Below are positions 56,861 to 64,000 of a stretch of 64,000 nucleotides of DNA, one piece after another. The notes beneath the pieces were generated by a model. The model searched no databases. It had not been told where the DNA came from and worked only from the letters and a program-made list of their open reading frames with translations. The stretch spans positions 124,001-188,000 of the forward strand of contig NZ_JAATEN010000006.1 of assembly GCF_012034935.1 (NCBI RefSeq), given 5' to 3'. Position 1 is the stretch's first letter, and each line of letters starts with the position of its first letter. This DNA comes from Streptomyces zingiberis (GTDB taxonomy: Bacteria; Actinomycetota; Actinomycetes; Streptomycetales; Streptomycetaceae). The translations under genes and the position numbers were made by a program.

Positions 56861-57618
56861 CTCCGATGGTGAAGTCCGAGGGCGTCCACAAGTCCTTCGG
56901 CGCCACGCACGTCCTCAAGGGCATCGACCTGGAGGTCGCCCCGCGGGAGGTGTTCTGCCTGGTCGGCCCGTCCGGCTCCGGCAAGTCCACCTTCCTGCGG
57001 TGCATCAACCACCTGGAGAAGATCAACGCCGGCCGGCTCTCCGTCGACGGGCAGCTGGTGGGCTACCGGCAGAAGGGCGACAAGCTCTACGAGCTGAAGG
57101 AGCGCGAGGTCGCCGCCCAGCGCCGGGACATCGGCATGGTGTTCCAGCGCTTCAACCTCTTCCCGCACATGACGGCGGTGGAGAACGTCATGGAGGCGCC
57201 GGTCCAGGTCAAGCGGGAGTCCAAGGCCGCCGCCCGGGAGCGGGCGGTGAAGCTGCTCGACCGGGTCGGCCTCGGCGACAAGACGAACAACTACCCCGCG
57301 CAGCTCTCCGGCGGCCAGCAGCAACGGGTGGCGATCGCCAGGGCGCTCGCCATGCAGCCCAAGCTGATGCTCTTCGACGAGCCCACCTCGGCGCTCGACC
57401 CGGAGCTCGTCGGCGAGGTGCTGGACGTCATGCGCGGGCTGGCCGAGGACGGCATGACGATGATCGTCGTCACCCACGAGATGGGCTTCGCCCGCGAGGT
57501 CGGCGACTCGATCGTCTTCATGGACGACGGCGTGGTGGTCGAGTCCGGCCATCCGCGCGAGGTGCTGACCAACCCGCGGCACGAGCGCACCAAGTCGTTC
57601 CTCTCCAAGGTGCTCTGA
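56857..57618 (+). CDS. ABC transporter ATP-binding protein, amino acid type
   Basis: 253 residues. Walker [17 protein letters not shown]-loop [18 protein letters not shown], signature [17 protein letters not shown], Walker [15 protein letters not shown] and switch His in VTHEMGFA. Drives the upstream permease. Confidence 0.96.
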   Translation: MTPMVKSEGVHKSFGATHVLKGIDLEVAPREVFCLVGPSGSGKSTFLRCINHLEKINAGRLSVDGQLVGYRQKGDKLYELKEREVAAQRRDIGMVFQRFNLFPHMTAVENVMEAPVQVKRESKAAARERAVKLLDRVGLGDKTNNYPAQLSGGQQQRVAIARALAMQPKLMLFDEPTSALDPELVGEVLDVMRGLAEDGMTMIVVTHEMGFAREVGDSIVFMDDGVVVESGHPREVLTNPRHERTKSFLSKVL

Positions 57619-58108
57619 GGGCGCGGGCCGCACCCCGAGGGGTCCTGCGCGCTCCCGGGACCGGCCACCACCCGGTTCCGGGGCGCGGTGGGCGGGGAGG
57701 CGGAACGGCGCGTGGCGTCGGCTCCGCCTCGCCGCGTACGGGCGCCCGGCCGCGGGGACGGCGGGCCGGTGGCGCCGGTGGCGCGGGTGGACCACCGCCC
57801 CGGGGCCTGGGACCGGGCGGCCCGGGCCGCCGTCCCCCGCCGGCGATGGCTGCCCATGGCCGCTCCCCGCCCCGGCCCGGTGCGCCCCCGGACCCGCCCG
57901 TCCCGGCGGCGGGCCCGCGCCGGGACGGGCGGCAGGTCCGCGCCGGGACGGGCGGCAGGTCCGGCGTCCGCCGGTGCCGCCCGTCCGGGATACTGGCCGG
58001 TACCGGACCGCCGTCCACCCGCCCCGGCGGCCGGTGACCGAGCCCGCCCCGTCCCCGGGCCAAGGCCCCGCCCCGGTGGCCGGCCCGGACCGACCCCCGA
58101 GGAGCCCC
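57619..58108. other. Intergenic region, weak hairpin only
   Basis: 490 bp. A GAGGCGGA/TCCGCCTC hairpin with an 18-nt loop lies at 57697-57730. No gene is supported before the CGNR start. Confidence 0.5.
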
Positions 58109-58726
58109 GTGGACCTGGCCTCCTACGCCGACTTCGCGGTACGCCTGGTCAACACCGAGCAGCCAGCCCGCGCCACGGACAGCCTCACCTCCGTCGACGC
58201 GGTGCGCGAACTGTTCGGCCCGCACCAGCAGGCGGCGCGCCGCGCGGGCGACGCGGACGTCACCCGGCTCCGGTCGGTGCGGACCCGGCTGCGCGCGGTC
58301 TTCGAGGCGGCCGACGCGGGCGACGAGGTCCTGGCCGTGGACCTGCTCAACGCCCTGCTGATGGAGTTCCCCGTCAGCCCGCAGATCTCCGGCCACCAAC
58401 TGCGCGGGGAGGACGGCCGCCCCGACTGGCATCTGCACATCGCCGACCACGCGGCCAACGCCACCGCCGGTTACGCCGCCACCGCCGCCATGGGGCTCGC
58501 CTTCCACCTCAGCGAGCACGGCGCGGAACGGCTCGGCATCTGCCGCTCCGCCCCCTGCCGCAACGCCTATCTCGACATCTCGACCAACCGCTCCCGGCGC
58601 TACTGCTCCGACCGCTGCGCGACCCGCGCCAACGTGGCCGCCTACCGGGCCCGCAAACGCCGGGAGAGCGCCCTGACCGCCCCCGACGGCGACGGTCCGG
58701 ACGGCTCCGCCGGCGCGAGCACCTGA
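58109..58726 (+). CDS. CGNR zinc-finger domain protein
   Basis: 205 residues from a GTG with GAGGAG. The N-terminal ABATE-like region ([20 protein letters not shown]) is followed by a C-terminal CGNR zinc finger ([20 protein letters not shown], then [20 protein letters not shown]). These are putative stress-related regulators in actinobacteria. It converges on the sodX gene. Confidence 0.9.
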   Translation: MDLASYADFAVRLVNTEQPARATDSLTSVDAVRELFGPHQQAARRAGDADVTRLRSVRTRLRAVFEAADAGDEVLAVDLLNALLMEFPVSPQISGHQLRGEDGRPDWHLHIADHAANATAGYAATAAMGLAFHLSEHGAERLGICRSAPCRNAYLDISTNRSRRYCSDRCATRANVAAYRARKRRESALTAPDGDGPDGSAGAST

Positions 58727-58778
58727 GGACGGACGGGCCGCCCGGCGCGGACGGGCCGGGGCGGGATGGACAGGCCGG

Positions 58779-58825
58779 GGTGGACGGGCGGGGGCAGGAC
58801 AGGGTGGACGGGCGCGGGCAGGACG
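58779..58825. repeat. 24-bp-period direct repeat (two copies)
   Basis: GGTGGACGGGC then CAGGAC-containing units at 58779-58801 and 58803-58825 differ at few positions. They lie in the gap between the convergent CGNR and sodX genes. Confidence 0.7.
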
Positions 58826-58835
58826 AACAAGTCCC

Positions 58836-59480
58836 TCACGGGCCGGGAGCGGACCGGCCCGTACCGGACAGGCGGGAGATCCGCTCGGCCGGCGCTCCGG
58901 AGGAACGCACCGGCCGCACCGCCGAGAACACCCAGGAGAGCAACGCGGCCGGCGAACGCCGGATCCGCGGCCGCAGCGGTGGGCGCAGCCGCAGCAGGGC
59001 CCGGGCCAGCACCAGTTCCTCCGGCACGGCGCCGAACTCGCGACTGTCGCTCTCCGCGTCCCGGTTGTCGCCGAGCACCCACCAGCCACCCGCGCGGCGC
59101 CGGGCGGCCCGCTTCACGATCAGCAGGTCCTGCCGCATCGGGTGACGCAGCACCACCACGTTCCCGGGCCGCACCGGGGCTCCGTAGCGGACGAGGAGCC
59201 GGTCACCGGGGCGGAACGTCGGCATCATCGACAGACCGGCCACCTCGGCGAGCCCGTACGGCAGCAGGGCCGCGGGCGCCGGTGCCTCCGGGGCGACGGC
59301 GTCATCCGCGCCCCTCTGCCCTCCCGGCCCGGCCGGCCCCGCCGGCGGTACGGCACCGCCGGGACCGCCGGGGTCACCAGCGCCGCCGGGGCCACCGGGC
59401 AGCCCACCCCCGTGACTCTCCAGCGCGCGGGCCCGCGCACGCGCCCGTTCACCCGTCCGCCACCACCGGCCGTCGGCCAT
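58836..59480 (-). CDS. sodX: Nickel-type superoxide dismutase maturation protease SodX
   Basis: 214 residues. After a Gly/Pro-rich N-terminal half, a signal-peptidase (S26)-type domain has the catalytic Ser in EVAGLSMMPTFRPGDRLLVR and Lys in LIVKRAARRR, plus WVLGDNRDAESDSREFG. SodX trims the N-terminal leader from Ni-SOD to expose His1. It is divergent from sodN, as in other Streptomyces. ATG with GGGAGG. Confidence 0.93.
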   Translation of the reverse strand: MADGRWWRTGERARARARALESHGGGLPGGPGGAGDPGGPGGAVPPAGPAGPGGQRGADDAVAPEAPAPAALLPYGLAEVAGLSMMPTFRPGDRLLVRYGAPVRPGNVVVLRHPMRQDLLIVKRAARRRAGGWWVLGDNRDAESDSREFGAVPEELVLARALLRLRPPLRPRIRRSPAALLSWVFSAVRPVRSSGAPAERISRLSGTGRSAPGP

Positions 59481-59693
59481 CCGGCACCTCCCGTTCGGTT
59501 CTCCCCGCGTCCGCCCGCCGCACCCAGGTTCCCCCGCCACCGGGCGCGACACCGCGGCGGCCCCACCGCGGTACTGCGCGGGACCGGCGCGTCCTCGGAC
59601 TTTTGTCCCAGGCCCGCTGGGGCACCCGCCCTATGGCTATCTTCACGGAGTAATCTCCACCTGAGAAGACGATCACGAAGGAAGGACAGCTAC

Positions 59694-60089
59694 ATGCTCT
59701 CCCGCCTGTTCGCCCCGACGGTCCGGGTCAGCGCCCACTGCGACCTGCCGTGCGGCGTGTACGACCCGGCCCAGGCCCGTGTCGAGGCCGAGTCGGTCAA
59801 GGCCATCCAGGAGAAGTACCAGGCCAACGACGACGCGCACTACCGCGCCCGCGCCACGGTCATCAAGGAGGAGCGCGCGGAGCTCGCCAAGCACCACATC
59901 TCCGTGCTGTGGAGCGACTACTTCAAGCCCCCGCACTTCGAGAAGTACCCCAACCTCCACCAGCTGGTGAACGACGCCCTGAAGGCCGCGAGCGCCGCCA
60001 AGGCCTCCACGGACCCGGCGACCGGCCAGAAGCTGCTGGACTACATCGCCGAGATCGACAAGATCTTCTGGGAGACCAAGAAGGCCTGA
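59694..60089 (+). CDS. sodN: Nickel superoxide dismutase
   Basis: 131 residues. A 14-residue leader precedes the mature start HCDLPCGVYDPAQARVEAES; the nickel hook uses His1, Cys2 and Cys6 of the mature form. The remainder is the four-helix bundle of Ni-SOD (WSDYFKPPHFEKYPNLHQLV). It detoxifies superoxide in the cytoplasm. GAAGGA precedes ATG. In S. coelicolor, sodN responds to nickel through Nur; I could not identify a Nur box here. Confidence 0.97.
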   Translation: MLSRLFAPTVRVSAHCDLPCGVYDPAQARVEAESVKAIQEKYQANDDAHYRARATVIKEERAELAKHHISVLWSDYFKPPHFEKYPNLHQLVNDALKAASAAKASTDPATGQKLLDYIAEIDKIFWETKKA

Positions 60090-60390
60090 CCTCTGCACAG
60101 GCCGCCTGACCTGCGGTTTCGCTGGTCATGTCGCCCACCGGTCCGCACCCGGTCCGCAGGCCGCCGAGAACGGCGTCCATGACGGCCCGGGTGCGGTCCG
60201 TTCCGGGTGCTGCGGAGGAGAAGCGCGCCACGGGTCGTCCGGTGTGACGGTGCGCCGGGTCCTGCCGTCCCGTCCGGCCGTCGCTCCCCGCCCTCCGACG
60301 ATCGCGCCGGTCGGCGGCTTCCCCGGTCGTGCCGCTCGGGGGCCCGGCGCCGCCCGCGCCCCCGGCGCGCGGGGCGGATCGCGCCGGGTC

Positions 60391-61107
60391 TCAGCCGCGC
60401 GGTTCGCGCCACATCGGCCACATGAGCGGGCCGCCCGGCAGCTGGACCGTGGTGCCGGTGGGGGCGAACCCCTCGCGTTCGTACAGCCGGCGGCTGCGGG
60501 CGCTGCTGGCCTCCAGATAGGCGGGCAGCCCCGCCCGGTCGCAGTCGCGCAGCGCGGGCGCCAGCAGGGCGCCGCCGATGCCCTGGCACCGCCGCCCCGG
60601 TTCGACGCCGACGAGCATGAGATAGCGGTGCGCCCGGGCGCGCGGGTGCACGCGCGCGGTCAGCCGGCCCACCAGCTCCGTACGCTCGTTCGCCGGGTCG
60701 CTGACCGCCCGCATCCGGGCCGCCACCTCGTCGTCCCCGGCGACGGCCGCGGCCACGTCCGCCTCGGCCACGGCGGGGACGGAGAGCCAGAGAGCGGCCG
60801 CGGAGCGGTCCTCCGTGACGTCGACCGAGCCCTCCGCCAGGGCGGCGTCCAGGAAGACGCCGAAGAACGCCGGGTGGAGCGCGCGCCGCCGCTCCTCCTC
60901 CGGGAAGACCCAGGTGGAGACCGGGTCGTCCATGAACGCCTCGCTCAGCAGGGCGGCCACCCAGGCGCGGTCACCAGGACCGGCACGGCGTATGCCGGGG
61001 ACCGGCGCGGCCGGGTCCGGGGGGATCGGGGTCATCGATGGCGGCGGCGACGGAGGGGGCGGAGGTGACGGCGGGGGTTTCGGTAACGGCGGTGGCGTGG
61101 ACGGCAT
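60391..61107 (-). CDS. GNAT family N-acetyltransferase
   Basis: 238 residues. A poly-proline stretch (PPPLPKPPPSPPPPPSPPPS) forms the N-terminus after ATG 61107 (GGAGG upstream). The GNAT fold follows: IRRAGPGDRAWVAALLSEAF, YLMLVGVEPGRRCQGIGGAL (acetyl-CoA loop) and LEASSARSRRLYEREGFAPT. The substrate is unknown. The proline run is odd for an acetyltransferase. Confidence 0.9.
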   Translation of the reverse strand: MPSTPPPLPKPPPSPPPPPSPPPSMTPIPPDPAAPVPGIRRAGPGDRAWVAALLSEAFMDDPVSTWVFPEEERRRALHPAFFGVFLDAALAEGSVDVTEDRSAAALWLSVPAVAEADVAAAVAGDDEVAARMRAVSDPANERTELVGRLTARVHPRARAHRYLMLVGVEPGRRCQGIGGALLAPALRDCDRAGLPAYLEASSARSRRLYEREGFAPTGTTVQLPGGPLMWPMWREPRG

Positions 61108-61508
61108 GTCTGCTGCCTCCGGGGCTCGGAGCGGGTGGGGATCACCGTAGGACGCGGGCCGGACGCCCTTCCAGACCACCTCCCGCTCCCGGCCCACCGC
61201 CGGAACGCGGGCCGGAGCGGGCAGCGGACGTCAATCCCAGAACGGAAAATTCACCGTTACGGATGTAGTTACCCCACCAAAGACCGTTTCTCCGGTCCCC
61301 CATCCGCGCCCTGTGGCGATACGGTGACGGTACGTCACACCCTGCCCCGGGCCTTTCGGCCGGGCGGCCCGGGACGCCCAGCGCCCGGAGGCGGACGGCG
61401 CGGGACGCCCTCGTCCCGCTGTCGCGGGGGTCCGTAGAGACGGCCGGGCGTGAGCTCCGGCGGTGCCTGAAGAGGAGAACTCCGCTGACCCAGCAGCCCA
61501 GCCTCCAC
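61108..61508. other. Intergenic region between divergent GNAT and STAS genes
   Basis: 401 bp. It contains a GTGACG-GTA-CGTCAC palindrome at 61324-61338. No sigma-B-type box is clear. No gene is supported. Confidence 0.5.
61324..61338. promoter_or_regulatory. Palindrome GTGACG-N3-CGTCAC
   Basis: Perfect 6-bp arms with a 3-bp centre, located about 170 bp upstream of the STAS start and about 220 bp upstream of the GNAT start. Confidence 0.4.
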
Positions 61509-61955
61509 GTGGCCACCTACCGGACGGGGGGCTGCACCGTGGTCGAACTCCGGGGCGAGGTGGACATCGCCGCGGCCGTCGTCATCTCCCCGTACCTGGA
61601 CCGGGCCACCACCCCGGCCGAACCCCGGCTCGCCGTCGACCTCAGCCCCGTCACCTTCCTCGACGCCTCCGGACTCCGGCTGCTGTGCCGGGCCCACCGC
61701 CGCACGCAGGCCCAGGGCGGCCGGCTCGCGCTCGTCTGCCGGCGGCCGGCCCTCCTGCGCGTCCTGGCCCTCACCGGTCTGGAGTCCCGTTTCGCCCCGG
61801 TGCCCACGCTGGCGGAGGCCCTGAGCCGGCTGGCCGGACCGGGCCCCGTCCCACCGGATCCCGTCGCCCCGGTCCCCTCCCCCGCCCCCGGGGACGGCCG
61901 GACCGCACCGGCCCCCGGAGCGCCGCGCTCCGGACCGCCGGGCCGCGTACCGTGA
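61509..61955 (+). CDS. STAS-domain anti-anti-sigma factor
   Basis: 148 residues from GTG 61509. STAS fold: GCTVVELRGEVDIAAAVVIS, VDLSPVTFLDASGLRLLCRA with the phospho-acceptor Ser in DASGLR, and LALVCRRPALLRVLALTG. It likely counters an RsbW-like anti-sigma ATPase. The only good ribosome site, GAGGAGAA, is placed for an in-frame CTG at 61485, which would add TQQPSLH to the N-terminus. The C-terminal 40 residues are a Pro-rich tail. Confidence 0.9.
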   Translation: MATYRTGGCTVVELRGEVDIAAAVVISPYLDRATTPAEPRLAVDLSPVTFLDASGLRLLCRAHRRTQAQGGRLALVCRRPALLRVLALTGLESRFAPVPTLAEALSRLAGPGPVPPDPVAPVPSPAPGDGRTAPAPGAPRSGPPGRVP

Positions 61956-62214
61956 CGGCGCCCCGGCGCCCGCCGGCCCCCATCGGCCCCCACCGGCCTG
62001 CCCGGTCCGGTGCCCCGGCGGGCACCCGGCCGGGCGGACCGGCCGCCCGAACGGCCCCTGCCCGCCCGGCCCCGGAAGGCGGACCCCGGGGTCCCCGGTA
62101 CGGCGCCGGCACGGCCGTACGGGCGACGCGGGGAACCCCCGGTGCCACCCTTCCGTTGACCCGTCGAGAGGCGGTACGCCGACCGGCCCGCCGCACCGAT
62201 CGCAGGAGGCACCC

Positions 62215-62448
62215 ATGGCAGGATTCCTCGACCGCGCCAAGGAGCAGGCACAGCGCGGGCTGAACCAGGGCAAGCAGAAGTACGACGAGGTGCAGACCCA
62301 GCGGGCCGGCGCCGATCTGCTGAAGAAGCTCGGCGCGGCCTACTACGCGGAGCAGCGCCGCGGCGGCTCCCCGGAGGCCACCCGCCTCGCCCTGGAGGCC
62401 GTCGAGCGGCACACCGCCACCCACGGCGAGGCCGGCTTCCCCCGCTGA
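62215..62448 (+). CDS. Small conserved hypothetical protein
   Basis: 77 residues. AGFLDRAKEQAQRGLNQGKQ, then KYDEVQTQRAGADLLKKLGA and YYAEQRRGGSPEATRLALEA; an amphipathic helical protein, as commonly seen in Streptomyces. GGAGG precedes ATG. Function unknown. Confidence 0.85.
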   Translation: MAGFLDRAKEQAQRGLNQGKQKYDEVQTQRAGADLLKKLGAAYYAEQRRGGSPEATRLALEAVERHTATHGEAGFPR

Positions 62449-62561
62449 CGCCCGCTTCCGCCGGCCCCCGCCTCCCCCGCCCCTCCGCCCCCACGTTCCC
62501 TGGTTCCCGCACCACACCTGTCCCGGAGGAGACCGCGGCGGCACCGCGCGACAATGGCCCG

Positions 62562-63602
62562 GTGCCCGCCACCCCTCCGTCCCCGCGCCCGGCGCCCGGC
62601 GCCTTCCCGTCCGCCGGCACCGGCCACGGCCCCCTGCCCGCCGTCCCCGACGACCTGAACGCCCCGGGTGCCCCGGACGGGCTCGGCGTCTCCGGCGCCC
62701 CCGGCCTCCCCGGCGCCCTCCCCGGCTCCCCGCGCCCCCGGATCCCGTCCCCGCTGCACGCCGTCGACGACGACCGCTTCGCCCGCCACGGTGTCCGGCT
62801 GCTGCTCAAGCGCGACGACCTGATCCACCCCGAGGTGCCCGGCAACAAGTGGCGGAAGCTGCTGCCCAATCTGCGGGCCGCCGTGGAGCGGGGGCACACC
62901 ACCCTCCTCACCTTCGGCGGCGCCTACTCCAACCATCTGCGGGCCACCGCCGCGGCCGGCCGGCTGCTCGGCCTGGCCACTGTCGGCGTCGTCCGGGGCG
63001 AGGAACTGGCCGGCCGGCCGCTCAACCCCTCGCTGGCGCGGTGCGCCGCCGACGGGATGCGCCTGGTCTTCGTGGACCGTGCCACCTACCGGCGGAAGAC
63101 CGAACCGGAGGTCGTCGCCGGCCTGCTGGACCGCCACGGGCCCTGTCACCTCGTCCCGGAGGGCGGCAGCAACGCCCTCGCGGTCCGGGGCTGCGCCGGT
63201 CTCGGACGTGAACTGCGCGGCCGGGCCGACGTGGTGGCCGTGGCGTGCGGCACCGGCGGCACGCTCGCCGGACTCGCGGCCGGGCTCGCCCCGGGGCAGC
63301 GGGCGCTCGGCGTCGCCGCGGTCGGCGGCGGCTTCCTGGCACGGGAGACCGAACGGCTCCAGCACGAGGCCTTCGGCGGGCGGCGGGGCGACTGGGCGGT
63401 CGACGGCCGTTTCCACTGCGGCGGCTACGCGCGGACCCCGCCGTGGCTCCGGGAGTTCGCGGAGGACTTCTCCACCCGCCACGGAGTCCCCGTGGAGTCA
63501 CTGTACGTCGCCAAAATGCTGCACGGCCTTCTCACCTCGGCCGCCGAGGGGGCGTTCGCCCCGGGCACGCGGCTGGCGGCCGTCCTCACCGGAACCGTCT
63601 GA
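62562..63602 (+). CDS. PLP-dependent ACC deaminase/D-cysteine desulfhydrase family protein
   Basis: 346 residues from a GTG. After a 58-residue Pro/Gly-rich N-terminus, the fold-type II PLP core has RDDLIHPEVPGNKWRKLLPN with the PLP Lys in GNKWRK, LLTFGGAYSNHLRATAAAGR, VPEGGSNALAVRGC and ACGTGGTLAGLAAGL. This family includes ACC deaminases and D-cysteine desulfhydrases; I cannot decide which. GGAGG near the start is at -12. Confidence 0.9.
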   Translation: MPATPPSPRPAPGAFPSAGTGHGPLPAVPDDLNAPGAPDGLGVSGAPGLPGALPGSPRPRIPSPLHAVDDDRFARHGVRLLLKRDDLIHPEVPGNKWRKLLPNLRAAVERGHTTLLTFGGAYSNHLRATAAAGRLLGLATVGVVRGEELAGRPLNPSLARCAADGMRLVFVDRATYRRKTEPEVVAGLLDRHGPCHLVPEGGSNALAVRGCAGLGRELRGRADVVAVACGTGGTLAGLAAGLAPGQRALGVAAVGGGFLARETERLQHEAFGGRRGDWAVDGRFHCGGYARTPPWLREFAEDFSTRHGVPVESLYVAKMLHGLLTSAAEGAFAPGTRLAAVLTGTV

Positions 63603-63950
63603 CCAGGTGCGACGTCAGAGCTGACGACCGAGGCGCGAACCGGCCGCCGAATCCGGGGAATTGGGGTGCCCCCACCCCTAGCCACTCTTCGTCCGAACGT
63701 GCCTACAATGAGTGACGTTCACCGGTTCGCGGGCGCCGACAGCCGTTGGAGGGCGGCTCCGCCGTGCCCCGCGTCCACCACACAGGCGACACCGGCCTGT
63801 GGATCACGATAGCGTCGCACGCGGAACCATGTGCCGCGCCGGGCGGGGCGTCTCCGCGCGAGACGGCCGGGCCGGCGACTCCACAGCTTCACAGCTCTAC
63901 CCAGCTTCACAGCCCTACAGCTCGAACTGTTCGTCACCTTGGAGGTGAGG
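63603..63950. other. Intergenic region upstream of the right-edge gene
   Basis: 348 bp. A TACAAT box at about 63704 may be a -10 for the next gene, but no matching -35 is evident. A GGGGTG/CACCCC hairpin lies at 63662-63677. No gene is supported. Confidence 0.45.
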
Positions 63951-64000
63951 GTGTCCCACATCGCAGGTGAGCCCGGGACCCAGGACTTCGTGGAAGTCCG
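63951..64000 (+). CDS. Partial gene at right edge (possibly a DUF485-type membrane protein)
   Basis: GTG at 63951 with GGAGGTGAGG directly upstream; 16 codons are visible (VSHIAGEPGTQDFVEV) before the window ends. The DFVEV ending resembles the start of DUF485 proteins, but the visible part is too short to be sure. Confidence 0.4.
   Translation, partial: MSHIAGEPGTQDFVEV

Noticed and set aside
57697..57730. Hairpin GAGGCGGA/TCCGCCTC as ABC operon terminator
   Set aside because: The arms are short, the loop is 18 nt and it is about 80 nt after the stop; not convincing enough to annotate as a terminator.

Overview
The window looks like a piece of a Streptomyces (or very close relative) chromosome. 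The DNA is very GC-rich, GTG and TTG starts are frequent, and 4-nt ATGA/GTGA overlaps are common. Several genes are typical of that group: nickel superoxide dismutase with its SodX protease, a four-gene conservon (cvnABCD), the fused 2-oxoglutarate decarboxylase/dehydrogenase Kgd, XRE-DUF5753/DUF397 pairs, DUF5954, and anti-sigma-like ATPases. No tRNA, rRNA, CRISPR array, transposase or integrase was recognised.

Layout. 1-4.9 kb is accessory: a cut dihydrofolate-reductase-family gene, a secreted pectate lyase with a LacI-type operator in its promoter, a proline-rich membrane protein with a HEPN-like end, a SnoaL-like gene and TetR regulator with operator-like DNA, and an orphan DUF397 gene. 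5.0-10.9 kb is the most unusual part, five genes read leftward in series: TPR-containing XRE regulator, TIR-domain protein, P-loop NTPase, membrane protein, and a small protein. The TIR protein and the small protein both carry a short motif of the kind seen in bacterial amyloid signalling sequences. The TIR protein and the NTPase also share a second short motif. I read this as a possible amyloid-templated, NLR-like conflict or immune system. 11.2-18.9 kb holds an erythromycin-esterase-like protein with a 9-bp tandem repeat array, DUF5954, two paralogous GH10 xylanases with conserved promoters, and a secreted SH3-like protein.

19-63.6 kb is mostly conserved core chromosome: a RodA/FtsW-PBP pair; XRE/DUF397/ATPase genes; ADP-ribosylglycohydrolase; an AurF-like diiron oxygenase with a downstream TetR gene; a StyA-like flavin monooxygenase beyond a strong terminator from the cvn operon; a PP2C-like protein; MarR; Lon with a HAIR-like operator; a two-component system; Kgd with DUF6104; a DUF4097-PadR pair; a quinone-oxidoreductase-like protein; malic enzyme; a polar amino-acid ABC transporter; CGNR regulator; sodX/sodN; GNAT; a STAS anti-anti-sigma protein; and a PLP-dependent deaminase-family enzyme. 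A gene cut by the right edge begins at 63951.

Functional themes are plant-polymer degradation (pectate lyase, xylanases), cell-wall synthesis (RodA/PBP), central carbon metabolism (Kgd, malic enzyme), redox defence (SodN) and dense regulation. Calls rest on reading the translated sequence and recalled family features; no database search was run. Residue positions are approximate.
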